From positions 1-10,469 of the forward strand of contig CAKQJJ010000033.1 in NCBI GenBank assembly GCA_934247335.1: a stretch of DNA of 10,469 nt, written 5' to 3'. The notes beneath the pieces are model-generated. The model was not told where the DNA came from. It worked only from the letters and a program-made list of their open reading frames with translations, and ran no database searches. Numbering within the stretch: the stretch's first letter is position 1; each line of letters starts with the position of its first letter. The stretch is from an uncultured Clostridia bacterium. GTDB lineage: Bacteria; Bacillota; Clostridia; Christensenellales; Pumilibacteraceae. A program made the position numbers and the translations under genes. Of the stretch, positions 1-6,752 are shown piece after piece.

Positions 1-885
1 AAATTAGGGTATACTTTCATTGGGTGGAGTGATGATGGTGTTATCAATAAGGGGGATTTTGGGAATAAAATTTTTACTGCAAATTGGAGTGTTGATATTA
101 TTTTATCAGATGATGGACATGGTGTTATTGGTTTAAATAATAGAGAAGTTAAACACTTAACTATTTTGTCAGAATATAACGGTAGAAGTATTACGTATAT
201 CGGTGATAGTGCATTTTATAGTGAACACATTGAAAGTGTTGAAATACATGAAGGGATTGTTAGCATTTATTCAAACGCATTTAGATGGTGTTCTTCATTA
301 ACCAGCATAATAATTCCGAGCAGTGTCGAATTTATAAGTTCCGGTGTTTTTCGGGATTGCCCGTTAACAAAGATATCCATTCCGGAAAATGTGACACAAA
401 TATTTGAAGATACTTTCCACGGTTGCTGCGATTTAAAAGAAGTAAATATTCCGAATGGATGTACGTATATTGGAAAAGCAGCATTCCAAGGGTGTCGTAG
501 TCTTGAAAAAGTTACATTCCCTAGTGGGTTGACAACGATAAAAGCTTTGGCGTTTGATGGATGCGATGGGTTAAAAGAAATCACGATTCCAGGCAGTGTT
601 CAAGACATGGGCGTCGGAGCGTTTTCGGCAAAGGGAATTATTAATGTGAAAATAGAAAGTGGCGTAACGTGTATAGGTCACGCTGCATTTTGGGGTTGTT
701 ATTATCTTAAGCAAATAACAATACCGGTGAGTGTAACAATAATTGAGCAGAACGCATTCCAATCTGATATGGATTTGCAAGATGTTTTCTATGAGGGAAG
801 CGAGGATGATTGGAAAAAAGTTAATGTAGGTGGAAATAATGAATATTTGTTAAATGCCTGCATTCATTATTTGTGTAAAAACTAA
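1..885 (+). CDS. BspA-like leucine-rich repeat surface protein, 5'-truncated by window edge
   Basis: The reading frame is open from base 1, so this is the last 294 residues of a larger protein; the TTG at 166 is not a credible start because homologous protein sequence continues upstream of it. Residues 1 to about 30 (GYTFIGWSDDG ... IFTANW) look like the second half of a Listeria-Bacteroides repeat (Flg_new/InlB B-repeat family). From about residue 58 there are roughly eight BspA/LRR_5 repeats of about 23 residues, pattern IxxIGxxAFxxCxxLxxIxIPxxV. The end (EGSEDDWKKVNVGGNNEYL.NACIHY) is the usual C-terminal cap of clostridial LRR_5 proteins. Such proteins are normally secreted or wall-attached and implicated in adhesion; the signal peptide and any anchor must lie upstream. 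Codon use is strongly A/T-ending, unlike the following genes, which may reflect transfer or a surface-protein bias. Family is fairly sure; ligand unknown. Confidence 0.85.
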   Translation, partial: KLGYTFIGWSDDGVINKGDFGNKIFTANWSVDIILSDDGHGVIGLNNREVKHLTILSEYNGRSITYIGDSAFYSEHIESVEIHEGIVSIYSNAFRWCSSLTSIIIPSSVEFISSGVFRDCPLTKISIPENVTQIFEDTFHGCCDLKEVNIPNGCTYIGKAAFQGCRSLEKVTFPSGLTTIKALAFDGCDGLKEITIPGSVQDMGVGAFSAKGIINVKIESGVTCIGHAAFWGCYYLKQITIPVSVTIIEQNAFQSDMDLQDVFYEGSEDDWKKVNVGGNNEYLLNACIHYLCKN

Positions 886-908
886 AAAAGTGTCAAATCA
901 ACAAAAAT

Positions 909-944
909 AGGTCCGAGCGGAACCAAATGCCCTTGGACCTTTTT
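909..944. terminator. Bidirectional intrinsic terminator between converging genes
   Basis: A nine-base-pair stem (AGGTCCGAG at 909-917 with CTTGGACCT at 932-940, one G-U pair) closes a 14-nt loop and is followed on the + strand by TTTTCTATTT. On the - strand the same hairpin is followed by TATTTTTG. It lies 24 bases after the LRR gene and 35 bases beyond the stop of the - strand glycosidase, so it probably ends both transcripts. Confidence 0.75.
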
Positions 945-975
945 CTATTTAATAAATATTCAATTTAACTTTATT

Positions 976-2076
976 TTAATTCTTTTTCTTGTTTTCAAAT
1001 TCTTTGTCGGCGAGCGCGGCAAAATCTTTGATTATTTTGACTTCTTTTGCGATATAGGGCAAACCGTTAAAGCGATAGAGGTCGTGCTGCCACTTGGTAA
1101 AATCGAAAGCGCCGTGATAGTCGGGGTTTTCGATATCGTTCATATAGCAGCCCCACGGCTCGTACGTCTGCGAATAGCCCTGAATAAGTCCCCAGTGATA
1201 CGAACCGACTTTTTCCAGCCAGAAAAGCGGGAAGATCTCGTCCACGTTATTGTGTTCGATACGGTTGAGCCACTCGTCGTTGATGAGCGGGCGTTCGTAG
1301 CGTTCTTTCAGATTTTTGATAAGGCGAACCATATTCTGAAAACTGCCGTAGTAGTGGAAGGACACTACGTCGCTAAGCTCCAATGCCAGCAATTGTTCTT
1401 CCTTAAATGGCAGCATATCGGCGTCGTAGCACCAGCAGTCTGCCGTGCACGGCTGAATCTGATTGAATGAGCGGATGATTTCAAACGATTTTTTCATCAT
1501 TTCCGCAGACATCATGCCGCGACGGGAATTGCCCACTTCGTTCCATACGTTCCAGATCTGCACGCGCTCGTCATGGCAGTATTTTCCGGCGATTTCGCGC
1601 ACCATATCGTAGAATTTTTCGGTGTACTCGGGCTCGTCGTTCAGCTGATAGCCTGCAGCCGTGTGCGTTGATGAGTGCTGACCGCGCTTAATTCCGCTGT
1701 GATAGCCCCAGTCTACGTTCTGTTCGCCGAATTTGAAAGTGTAAAAGTCCTTGGGAACGTTGCAATCGTTTCCGAACACGAGCATAACGCCCAAGCCGTA
1801 CTTGTTCGCAAGGGAAATATATTCTTCGAGATTGTTCATAAAGCTGTCGTGCTCGTACAGCCATACTTCAAACATGAGAATGGTGCGAACGGCGTTCAGC
1901 CCGGTTTTCTTAGCGAGAGAGAACTCGTATTCGACCTGTTTAATCACTTCGTCGTGCTTATAACTCTGCCACATAGCCACGCGATTGACGCAGTTTGACG
2001 GATAGCCGTTAAAGCCCCTTATCCAAGGACGGGAATTATACCAATCCCATGCCTTCTCTTTACTCCACTTTTCCAT
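976..2076 (-). CDS. Cytoplasmic clan GH-A glycoside hydrolase (cellulase/xylanase-type TIM barrel)
   Basis: A 366-residue protein of the type annotated as cellulase-family glycosylhydrolase or 1,4-beta-xylanase in gut Firmicutes. The fold is inferred to be a (beta/alpha)8 barrel of clan GH-A (GH5-like). The expected retaining-enzyme residues are visible: Asn179-Glu180 in IWNVWNEVGNS as acid/base, and Glu268 in PLINDEWL as nucleophile. Aromatic residues (HYYGSF at 241-246, YHWG at 293-296, YEPWGC at 305-310) are typical of sugar subsites. There is no signal peptide or carbohydrate-binding module, so it likely acts inside the cell on imported oligosaccharides or glycosides. The start is supported by AAGGAG at 2083-2088, six bases upstream. 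It is a single-gene unit, divergent from tldD, with no sugar transporter nearby in the window to hint at substrate. Family level is sure; exact GH family and substrate are not. Confidence 0.8.
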   Translation of the reverse strand: MEKWSKEKAWDWYNSRPWIRGFNGYPSNCVNRVAMWQSYKHDEVIKQVEYEFSLAKKTGLNAVRTILMFEVWLYEHDSFMNNLEEYISLANKYGLGVMLVFGNDCNVPKDFYTFKFGEQNVDWGYHSGIKRGQHSSTHTAAGYQLNDEPEYTEKFYDMVREIAGKYCHDERVQIWNVWNEVGNSRRGMMSAEMMKKSFEIIRSFNQIQPCTADCWCYDADMLPFKEEQLLALELSDVVSFHYYGSFQNMVRLIKNLKERYERPLINDEWLNRIEHNNVDEIFPLFWLEKVGSYHWGLIQGYSQTYEPWGCYMNDIENPDYHGAFDFTKWQHDLYRFNGLPYIAKEVKIIKDFAALADKEFENKKKN

Positions 2077-2112
2077 TTTTCGCTCCTTGTTAATTTTTTT
2101 AAGCTTAGCGAG

Positions 2113-2141
2113 ATTATAGCATATAAAGGAAAGTAAGGCAA
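2113..2141 (-). promoter_or_regulatory. SigA-type promoter of the glycoside hydrolase gene
   Basis: On the - strand, TTGCCT (2141-2136) and TATAAT (2118-2113) are 17 bases apart. The -10 is extended by TG one base upstream (TGCTATAAT). Transcription would start near 2106, giving a leader of about 30 nt that contains the AAGGAG site. Confidence 0.65.
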
Positions 2142-2199
2142 GCGATAAACGCAGGTTTTGTATGATTTTTTTATTTTTCGTAAAACGGGAGCTTGCCTT
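2135..2199. promoter_or_regulatory. Nine-bp inverted repeat in the divergent promoter region (possible operator)
   Basis: AAGGCAAGC at 2135-2143 and GCTTGCCTT at 2191-2199 are exact inverted copies 47 bases apart. The left arm covers the -35 of the - strand promoter. This could be a two-site operator for a regulator of the glycosidase gene, but a match of this length in a region of about 240 bases can arise by chance. Confidence 0.25.
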
Positions 2200-2243
2200 T
2201 ATCCAAGCGAAAAATGCCCGTAGTTTTGCTTCGGCTTATATCA

Positions 2244-2272
2244 TTGACAAAACGAGCGCGATATGCTACAAT
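2244..2272 (+). promoter_or_regulatory. SigA-type promoter of the tldD operon
   Basis: TTGACA at 2244-2249 and TACAAT at 2267-2272 are 17 bases apart, with an extended -10 (TGCTACAAT from 2264). The predicted start near 2279 leaves a leader of about 40 nt before the tldD start. It diverges from the - strand promoter about 100 bases away. Confidence 0.8.
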
Positions 2273-2319
2273 ATTCGTGAAAAAAGAGGCGAAAGCAAAT
2301 CGCTTTTAAGGAGACAATT

Positions 2320-3720
2320 ATGTTTGATAAATTTTTAGAGAGCAGAAAAGCGGCGTGCAAAGCGCTTGCCGAAAAGCTGCAAAAAAGTTTTTCGTACGTC
2401 GGAATTCTCGGCAGTCACGTTTTAAGCAGCGCGATAAGAGTTAACAGAAAAACTTCGTCCGTGGGCGAATTGCCCGAGTCCGATTGCGGTTTCGTCGTAA
2501 AACTGAACGACGGCGGCATTTTTTACGAATATTCGCTGGACGATATCTGCGAAGACACGGACGCGCTTGCCGAAAAAATCACTAACGAAGTAAAACTCGG
2601 CAAGGCGCTCGAATGCCACGCGGTAAGTCCCGAGGCAATCGTGTGCGAGCCTATGGAAAAGCATTTTGAAAGAGAAACCGATACGAATAACTATTCGGAC
2701 GCGCAGCTTCTCGAATTCTGCACGGGCGTTAAGGATAAAATACTTGCCGCCGACAATCGCATTATAAACGCGCTTTGCATGCTCAGAATTTTTGAAGTAA
2801 ACAAAATGTTCGTCGGCGTAAACAGAACGCTTACTCAGCATTACGCGTGGATAAACGGCTACGCTATTGCGGTCATGCGCGACGGCGACAAAATGGTGCA
2901 GGCTCGCGAAACGGCAAATTCGCACCTTATAAAAGACGTAATACAATTATTGCCGCAAAAAATCGACAAGCTTGTCGAAAAAGCAGCGCACCTTCTTAAT
3001 GCAAAGCCGATAGCTCCCGGCGTTTACGACGTAATCACCGATCCGTCCATCACTGGACTTATCGCGCACGAGGCGTTCGGTCACGGCGTGGAAATGGACC
3101 AGTTCGTAAAGGACCGCGCGCTTGCAAAGCAGTTCGTTGGAAAAAGCGTGGCTTCGCCCATCTGCAATATGCGCGACGGAGCAGGCTCGTGCCTGTCGGT
3201 TGCAAGCTATTTCTTCGACGACGACGGAGTGCTTGCCGGCGACACTCAGATAATCAAAAACGGAATTCTCGTGGGCGGCTTGTGCGATCTTACCAGTTCC
3301 GCTCAGCTTAAATACGCTCCTACCGGCAACGGAAGAAGAGAAAGCCACACTCACAAGGCGTACGCGCGCATGACCAATACGTTTTTCGAGAGAGGAAAAG
3401 ACAAGCTCGAAGATATGATAGCTTCGGTTAAACACGGCTATATGCTTTTTGAAACCAACAACGGCATGGAAGACCCCAAAAACTGGGCTATTCAATGCAC
3501 CGCGGAGTACGGCATCGAGATAGTTGACGGCAAACTCACCGAAAATTACGTGTCGCCGGTCGTCATGAGCGGCTACGTTCCCGACCTGTTGAAGTCCATC
3601 AGCATGATTTCTGACGGAATGGAAGTGGAAGGCTCGGGCATGTGCGGCAAGGGCTATAAAGAATGGGTGCGCGTGTCGGACGGCGGTCCCGCGCTTAAAG
3701 CAAGAGTAAAGCTGGGCTAA
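2320..3720 (+). CDS. tldD: TldD metalloprotease subunit
   Basis: A 466-residue TldD/PmbA-family protein. TldD forms a heterodimer with TldE in which TldD carries the zinc site and TldE is catalytically inert; in E. coli the pair removes leader residues from microcin B17 precursor and degrades the CcdA antitoxin. The zinc motif HExxxH is present at 250-255 (HEAFGH), and the third ligand is expected at Cys442 in GSGMCGKG, so the enzyme looks active. Other family marks are the PTGNGRRES stretch at 333-342, the MTNTFFERG stretch at 351-359, and the Gly-rich C-terminus. Length is normal. The start is fixed by AAGGAG at 2308-2313, six bases upstream. It leads an operon with the tldE-like gene 14 bases downstream, whose ribosome site overlaps the tldD stop codon. 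No small peptide gene that would be an obvious substrate lies next to it. Confidence 0.92.
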   Translation: MFDKFLESRKAACKALAEKLQKSFSYVGILGSHVLSSAIRVNRKTSSVGELPESDCGFVVKLNDGGIFYEYSLDDICEDTDALAEKITNEVKLGKALECHAVSPEAIVCEPMEKHFERETDTNNYSDAQLLEFCTGVKDKILAADNRIINALCMLRIFEVNKMFVGVNRTLTQHYAWINGYAIAVMRDGDKMVQARETANSHLIKDVIQLLPQKIDKLVEKAAHLLNAKPIAPGVYDVITDPSITGLIAHEAFGHGVEMDQFVKDRALAKQFVGKSVASPICNMRDGAGSCLSVASYFFDDDGVLAGDTQIIKNGILVGGLCDLTSSAQLKYAPTGNGRRESHTHKAYARMTNTFFERGKDKLEDMIASVKHGYMLFETNNGMEDPKNWAIQCTAEYGIEIVDGKLTENYVSPVVMSGYVPDLLKSISMISDGMEVEGSGMCGKGYKEWVRVSDGGPALKARVKLG

Positions 3721-3734
3721 GGAGAGATAAATTT

Positions 3735-5021
3735 ATGGAAATCGAAATCATAAAAGCCGCGCTTGCGGAAAATAAAAAAATAAGCGGATGGAAAATAGTC
3801 CGCTCGGAAAAACAGGGCAATCAGCTTTTCGGAGTTCACGAAAAAATCGAAACGGCGCGCGTGGTTGACACCGAAACCACCGCGATAACCGTATACGTCG
3901 ATCACGACGGCAAAACCGGCAGCAGCACTTTCTCGCTGTATGCGTCCGACGATCTCGCCGAACTGAAAATAAAAGCCGATAAAGCCGCCGGGCGCGCGCT
4001 TCTCATCTTCGACGAAAAATATCCTCTGCCCGAAAAAAGCACGACGACTGCCACTCCCGCCGCGAGTAAATCGGAAGATCGTTTTTCAACCGCCGAAAAA
4101 GCGTATTTCGCGGTGCAGAAAGCGGTCGAAAAAATGAAAGGCGAGGGCTGCGCGGTAAACGCGGTTGAAATTTTCGTTACCGATTCGTTTACGACGGTGG
4201 AAAATTCAAACGGACTTAAAAAGCAGAGCTTCGGCACGGAAATCATGATAGAAGCCATTCCCACCTGCAACGGAAAAGAGCAGTCGGTCGAGCTTTACGA
4301 AGCGCTTCACTACGAAACTGCCGACGAAAACCGCATCGAAAGCGACGTGGAAACAGCACTTAAAGACGTTAAAGCAAGACTGGACGCCAAAAAGCCCGAA
4401 CATGAAATTTCCTGCCCGATAATATTCCGCGCGCAGGACATAAACGAACTGTTCGACAATATTTTAAGCGACGCCGACTACGCAACCGTGTATTCGCACG
4501 GCAATCTCTATTCGATAGGCGACGATATACGAAAAGAAGCCGAAGCGGGCGACATTACCGTAACGCTCAAAGGCGAAATTCCCGGCTGCACGGCAAGCCG
4601 CAAGTTCGACGGCGATGGAGTGGATTATCGCGACGTCACCGTAATCAAAAACGGCGTTCTCGAAAACAACTACGGCGGAAGCAGATTTGCCTATTACCTC
4701 GGCGGAAAGCCCACCGGAGCCAATCCCTGCGTCGAAATAGCGGCAGGCAAGCTTTCGGAAAACCAGATTCTGTCCGGAGACCGATTGGAAATAGCTTCCA
4801 TGTCCGGGCTTCAGGTGGATTTGTACAACGATTATATCGGCGGAGAAGTGCGCCTTGCATATCTCACCGAAAACGGCAAAACCGCGCCGGTAACCGGTAT
4901 CAGCATAAGCGGAAGCCTGTCGAAAGTGCTCGGCTCGTTCGAGTTTTCGTCCGAACGCGTGACGAGAGCAAACTATTACGGACCCAAATTCGTAAAAGCG
5001 GGCAAACTCACCGTTTATTGA
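3735..5021 (+). CDS. tldE: TldE/PmbA-like partner of TldD
   Basis: A 428-residue TldD/PmbA-family protein without an HExxxH motif, as expected for the non-catalytic TldE subunit that helps form the substrate cavity. Family features include the C-terminal part with YYLGGKPTGANPCVEIAAG (about 310-328), followed by LEIASMSGLQVDLYNDYIGGEVRLAYL, and GISISGSLSKVLGSF near 390-404. An acidic/Thr-Ala-rich stretch near 100-115 (KSTTTATPAASKSED) separates the N-terminal domain from the next and is probably a flexible linker. The AAGGAG at 3719-3724 overlaps the TAA of tldD and lies ten bases before ATG 3735, so the two are translationally linked and likely made in equal amount. Family and partner role are well supported; the substrate is unknown. 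Confidence 0.85.
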   Translation: MEIEIIKAALAENKKISGWKIVRSEKQGNQLFGVHEKIETARVVDTETTAITVYVDHDGKTGSSTFSLYASDDLAELKIKADKAAGRALLIFDEKYPLPEKSTTTATPAASKSEDRFSTAEKAYFAVQKAVEKMKGEGCAVNAVEIFVTDSFTTVENSNGLKKQSFGTEIMIEAIPTCNGKEQSVELYEALHYETADENRIESDVETALKDVKARLDAKKPEHEISCPIIFRAQDINELFDNILSDADYATVYSHGNLYSIGDDIRKEAEAGDITVTLKGEIPGCTASRKFDGDGVDYRDVTVIKNGVLENNYGGSRFAYYLGGKPTGANPCVEIAAGKLSENQILSGDRLEIASMSGLQVDLYNDYIGGEVRLAYLTENGKTAPVTGISISGSLSKVLGSFEFSSERVTRANYYGPKFVKAGKLTVY

Positions 5022-5045
5022 TTTGCGCGGAAATCTGAAAGCAGA

Positions 5046-5636
5046 ATGAAAAAACGTCTTACAGGGCTTTTTGCGATAGTGCTGGGAATAGGCTGTGCGT
5101 GCGTCGCGATTATACTGAAAGAGGCAAGCACGACTATAAAAATCAGCCTGTGGGTGATTGCCGCGCTGTTCGGACTTGCGGGAGCGGCTATGCTCAAACG
5201 CGAAAGCGAACGCGACGACGGCGATATTCCCGACAAGGAACGCCCTCTGCCCGCAAAATACGCAAAGAAAGATTGCCTTATGACCCCGCCCGAACGCGCC
5301 CTTATGCAGGTTCTGGAGGGACTTTTCGGCGCACGGTTCCGCATTTTGCCGCAAATCGCGCTTATTTCGCTCGTGGATAAGCTCAATTACACCTCGTACC
5401 GCAACGAACTTTTCCGCATCGTCGATTTCGTCGTCGTATCGCCCGATTTCGTTCCGCTGGTAGTGGTGGAGCTTAACGACAAAAGCCACCTTCGCGCAGA
5501 CCGGCGCGAGCGCGACGCACGCGTTGCCGAAATATTGCAAAAGGCTTCGCTTCCGCTCGTCGTGCTGACGCCCGACAACGCTTCGGATACCTCGTACGTG
5601 AAAAGAGCGGTGGGCAGATATTTGCGCTGGCAATGA
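5046..5636 (+). CDS. Membrane-anchored DUF2726 protein (nuclease-like domain)
   Basis: A 196-residue protein. Residues 5-24 and 32-50 form two hydrophobic membrane segments; the rest is a soluble DUF2726-type domain starting at MTPPERALMQVLEGLFG (79-95). Conserved positions visible are Asp127 in IVDFVV, Glu142 and the LND that follows in VVELNDKSH, and Arg-Asp at 156-157 in RRERDARV. This D...ExD...RD layout resembles the PD-(D/E)XK/Vsr-like nuclease fold proposed for related domains; here the usual ELDD reads ELND, so activity is uncertain. It follows tldE by 24 bases and has only a weak ribosome site (GAAAG at 5037-5041), so it is probably the last, weakly translated gene of the tldD operon. 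No clear GC-rich terminator follows its stop. A link to TldD/E function is not established. Confidence 0.7.
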   Translation: MKKRLTGLFAIVLGIGCACVAIILKEASTTIKISLWVIAALFGLAGAAMLKRESERDDGDIPDKERPLPAKYAKKDCLMTPPERALMQVLEGLFGARFRILPQIALISLVDKLNYTSYRNELFRIVDFVVVSPDFVPLVVVELNDKSHLRADRRERDARVAEILQKASLPLVVLTPDNASDTSYVKRAVGRYLRWQ

Positions 5637-5673
5637 ATAAAATATCATAAAAAAACGCCTTGCTGCATAAAAA

Positions 5674-5708
5674 TGAAAAATATTCAAAAATTTTTGAATA
5701 AATATGCA
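5674..5708. promoter_or_regulatory. Two candidate ARG boxes (ArgR/AhrC sites) upstream of the ABC operon
   Basis: TGAATAAATATGCA at 5695-5708 matches 13 of 14 positions of the ARG-box core TGAATWWWWATTCA. TGAAAAATATTCA at 5674-5686 is a second near-match, one base short. Taken as 18-bp boxes they would lie about 4 bp apart, near the known tandem ARG-box arrangement. Their inner half-sites form the 20-bp perfect palindrome at 5681-5700. They sit just upstream of the -35 of an amino-acid transporter promoter, a sensible place for arginine-responsive control. The region is very AT-rich, which raises the chance of accidental matches. Confidence 0.45.
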
Positions 5709-5710
5709 CA

Positions 5711-5750
5711 AAAACGCTTGACATATGCGTTTTAAAAGCGTATAATACGC
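5711..5750. promoter_or_regulatory. Inverted repeats nested on the -35 and -10 of the ABC promoter
   Basis: AAAACGC (5711-5717) and GCGTTTT (5727-5733) flank the -35 hexamer as exact inverted arms. GCGTATAATACGC (5738-5750) is a 13-base palindrome centred on the -10. Both repeats share the ACGC/GCGT half-site, which suggests one regulator binding over the promoter, although this is inference. Confidence 0.4.
5718..5746 (+). promoter_or_regulatory. Perfect-consensus SigA promoter of the amino-acid ABC operon
   Basis: TTGACA at 5718-5723 and TATAAT at 5741-5746 are separated by exactly 17 bases. Transcription would begin near 5753 and give an 80-nt leader. So strong a promoter is usually repressed, in keeping with the operator-like repeats on top of it. 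Confidence 0.88.
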
Positions 5751-5832
5751 CTTGTTCGCCGGAACTGAGAGAAAAAACGAAAAAATACATCCGAAAAACA
5801 TTAAAAATACGGCGAAGAGGAGAAATAATTTT

Positions 5833-6747
5833 ATGAAAAAGTTTATCACGCTTATGCTTACCGTGGCGCTCGCGCTCACAATGTGCATGTCCTTTGCTGC
5901 ATGCGACGGAAACAATAATTCCGCTTCCAATAAAATCAAGATGATCGACGTTAAGTTGTCGGAAGAGCAGTACGGAATTGCCGTTTCCAAGACCAACGAC
6001 GGATTGCTCGAAACGGTTAATACTGTGCTTTCCGAAAAAGCAACCGAAATTGCAGCTCTTATAAAAAATTACGAAGGAAAAGATTACAACGACGACGATG
6101 CCGCCATTGACGGAACGTATGTCGAAGGCGTTGTTGCTTATCAGACCGGAATGTCTTCGGACGAATATCTCGTTCTCGCAACCGATTATCCTTTTGCTCC
6201 GTTTGAATATATGGTCGGAACCAACTTCGGCGGAATCGACATCGAAATCGGCAAACTGATTGCCGACAAACTCGGAAAGAAGCTTGCCGTAAAATACGTG
6301 GCGTTCGACCTTATCTGCACCGCGGTAAACGGCGGCGACGCCGATCTTGGACTTGCCGGTCTTACCATTACCGAAGCAAGAAAGCAAACCGTAAACTTCT
6401 CCAATCCTTACTACACCGGAGCGTATCAGGTGCTTGTCGTAATGGAAGACGATACCACTTTCGATAATTGCAAAACGGCAGATGACGTTGACGCAATACT
6501 TAAATCTATGGCAAACGGAACCAAGGTCGGAAGTCAGACCGGTTCCACCGGATTTAAATTCATCGCAGGCGACAAAGACGAAAGCGGCTTCTCCGAATTC
6601 AAAGGATACTCCAATCTGACCGTGAAAGGCTATACCACTCACGCAGATGCGGCTCGCGATATGGTTAACGGAGCGGTTAAATTCTGCGTAGTCGACAACC
6701 TTGTCGCATCGTCGATAGTTGCTCAGATTAACGCGTCGGCAAAATAA
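5833..6747 (+). CDS. Amino-acid ABC transporter substrate-binding lipoprotein, apparently circularly permuted
   Basis: A 304-residue lipoprotein of SBP family 3 (polar amino acids). ATG 5833 is chosen because GAGGAG lies at 5817-5822 and a good lipoprotein signal follows at once: hydrophobic residues 5-20 and lipobox FAAC with Cys24. The in-frame TTG at 5752 lies at or before the predicted transcription start. Residues 111-300 carry the core: LVLATDYPFAPFEY (113-126), GIDIEIGKLIAD (134-145), AGLTITEARKQTVNFSNPYY (175-194; Arg183 should bind the substrate carboxylate) and CVVDN (285-289). Oddly, residues about 36-75 (IDVKLSEEQYGIAVSKTNDGLLETVNTVLSE) match the segment normally found at the C-terminal end of this family, and the protein stops soon after CVVDN without it, so the order looks circularly permuted. 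It is followed by permease and ATPase genes. Substrate is probably a polar or basic amino acid. Confidence 0.88.
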   Translation: MKKFITLMLTVALALTMCMSFAACDGNNNSASNKIKMIDVKLSEEQYGIAVSKTNDGLLETVNTVLSEKATEIAALIKNYEGKDYNDDDAAIDGTYVEGVVAYQTGMSSDEYLVLATDYPFAPFEYMVGTNFGGIDIEIGKLIADKLGKKLAVKYVAFDLICTAVNGGDADLGLAGLTITEARKQTVNFSNPYYTGAYQVLVVMEDDTTFDNCKTADDVDAILKSMANGTKVGSQTGSTGFKFIAGDKDESGFSEFKGYSNLTVKGYTTHADAARDMVNGAVKFCVVDNLVASSIVAQINASAK

Positions 6748-6752
6748 TATTT

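Noticed and set aside
166..168. TTG as start of the LRR protein
   Set aside because: The frame is open to base 1 and the upstream residues match a Flg_new-type repeat, so the real start is outside the window.
5681..5700. Perfect 20-bp palindrome as a terminator for the tldD operon
   Set aside because: It has only two G-C pairs and no proper U tract after it; overlap with ARG-box-like half-sites explains it better.
5752..5832. Upstream in-frame TTG start for the binding protein, adding 27 residues
   Set aside because: It coincides with the predicted transcription start after a perfect -10, has no ribosome site, and would bury the lipoprotein signal behind a charged extension; ATG 5833 has GAGGAG and a normal signal.
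4464..5996. Long - strand open frame opposite tldE and the DUF2726 gene
   Set aside because: It runs antisense to well-recognised proteins, crosses their boundaries and the ABC promoter, and its translation shows no recognisable domain.
5473..6642. - strand open frame opposite the binding-protein gene
   Set aside because: It spans a strong + strand promoter and the lipoprotein gene, with no ribosome site or known motif.
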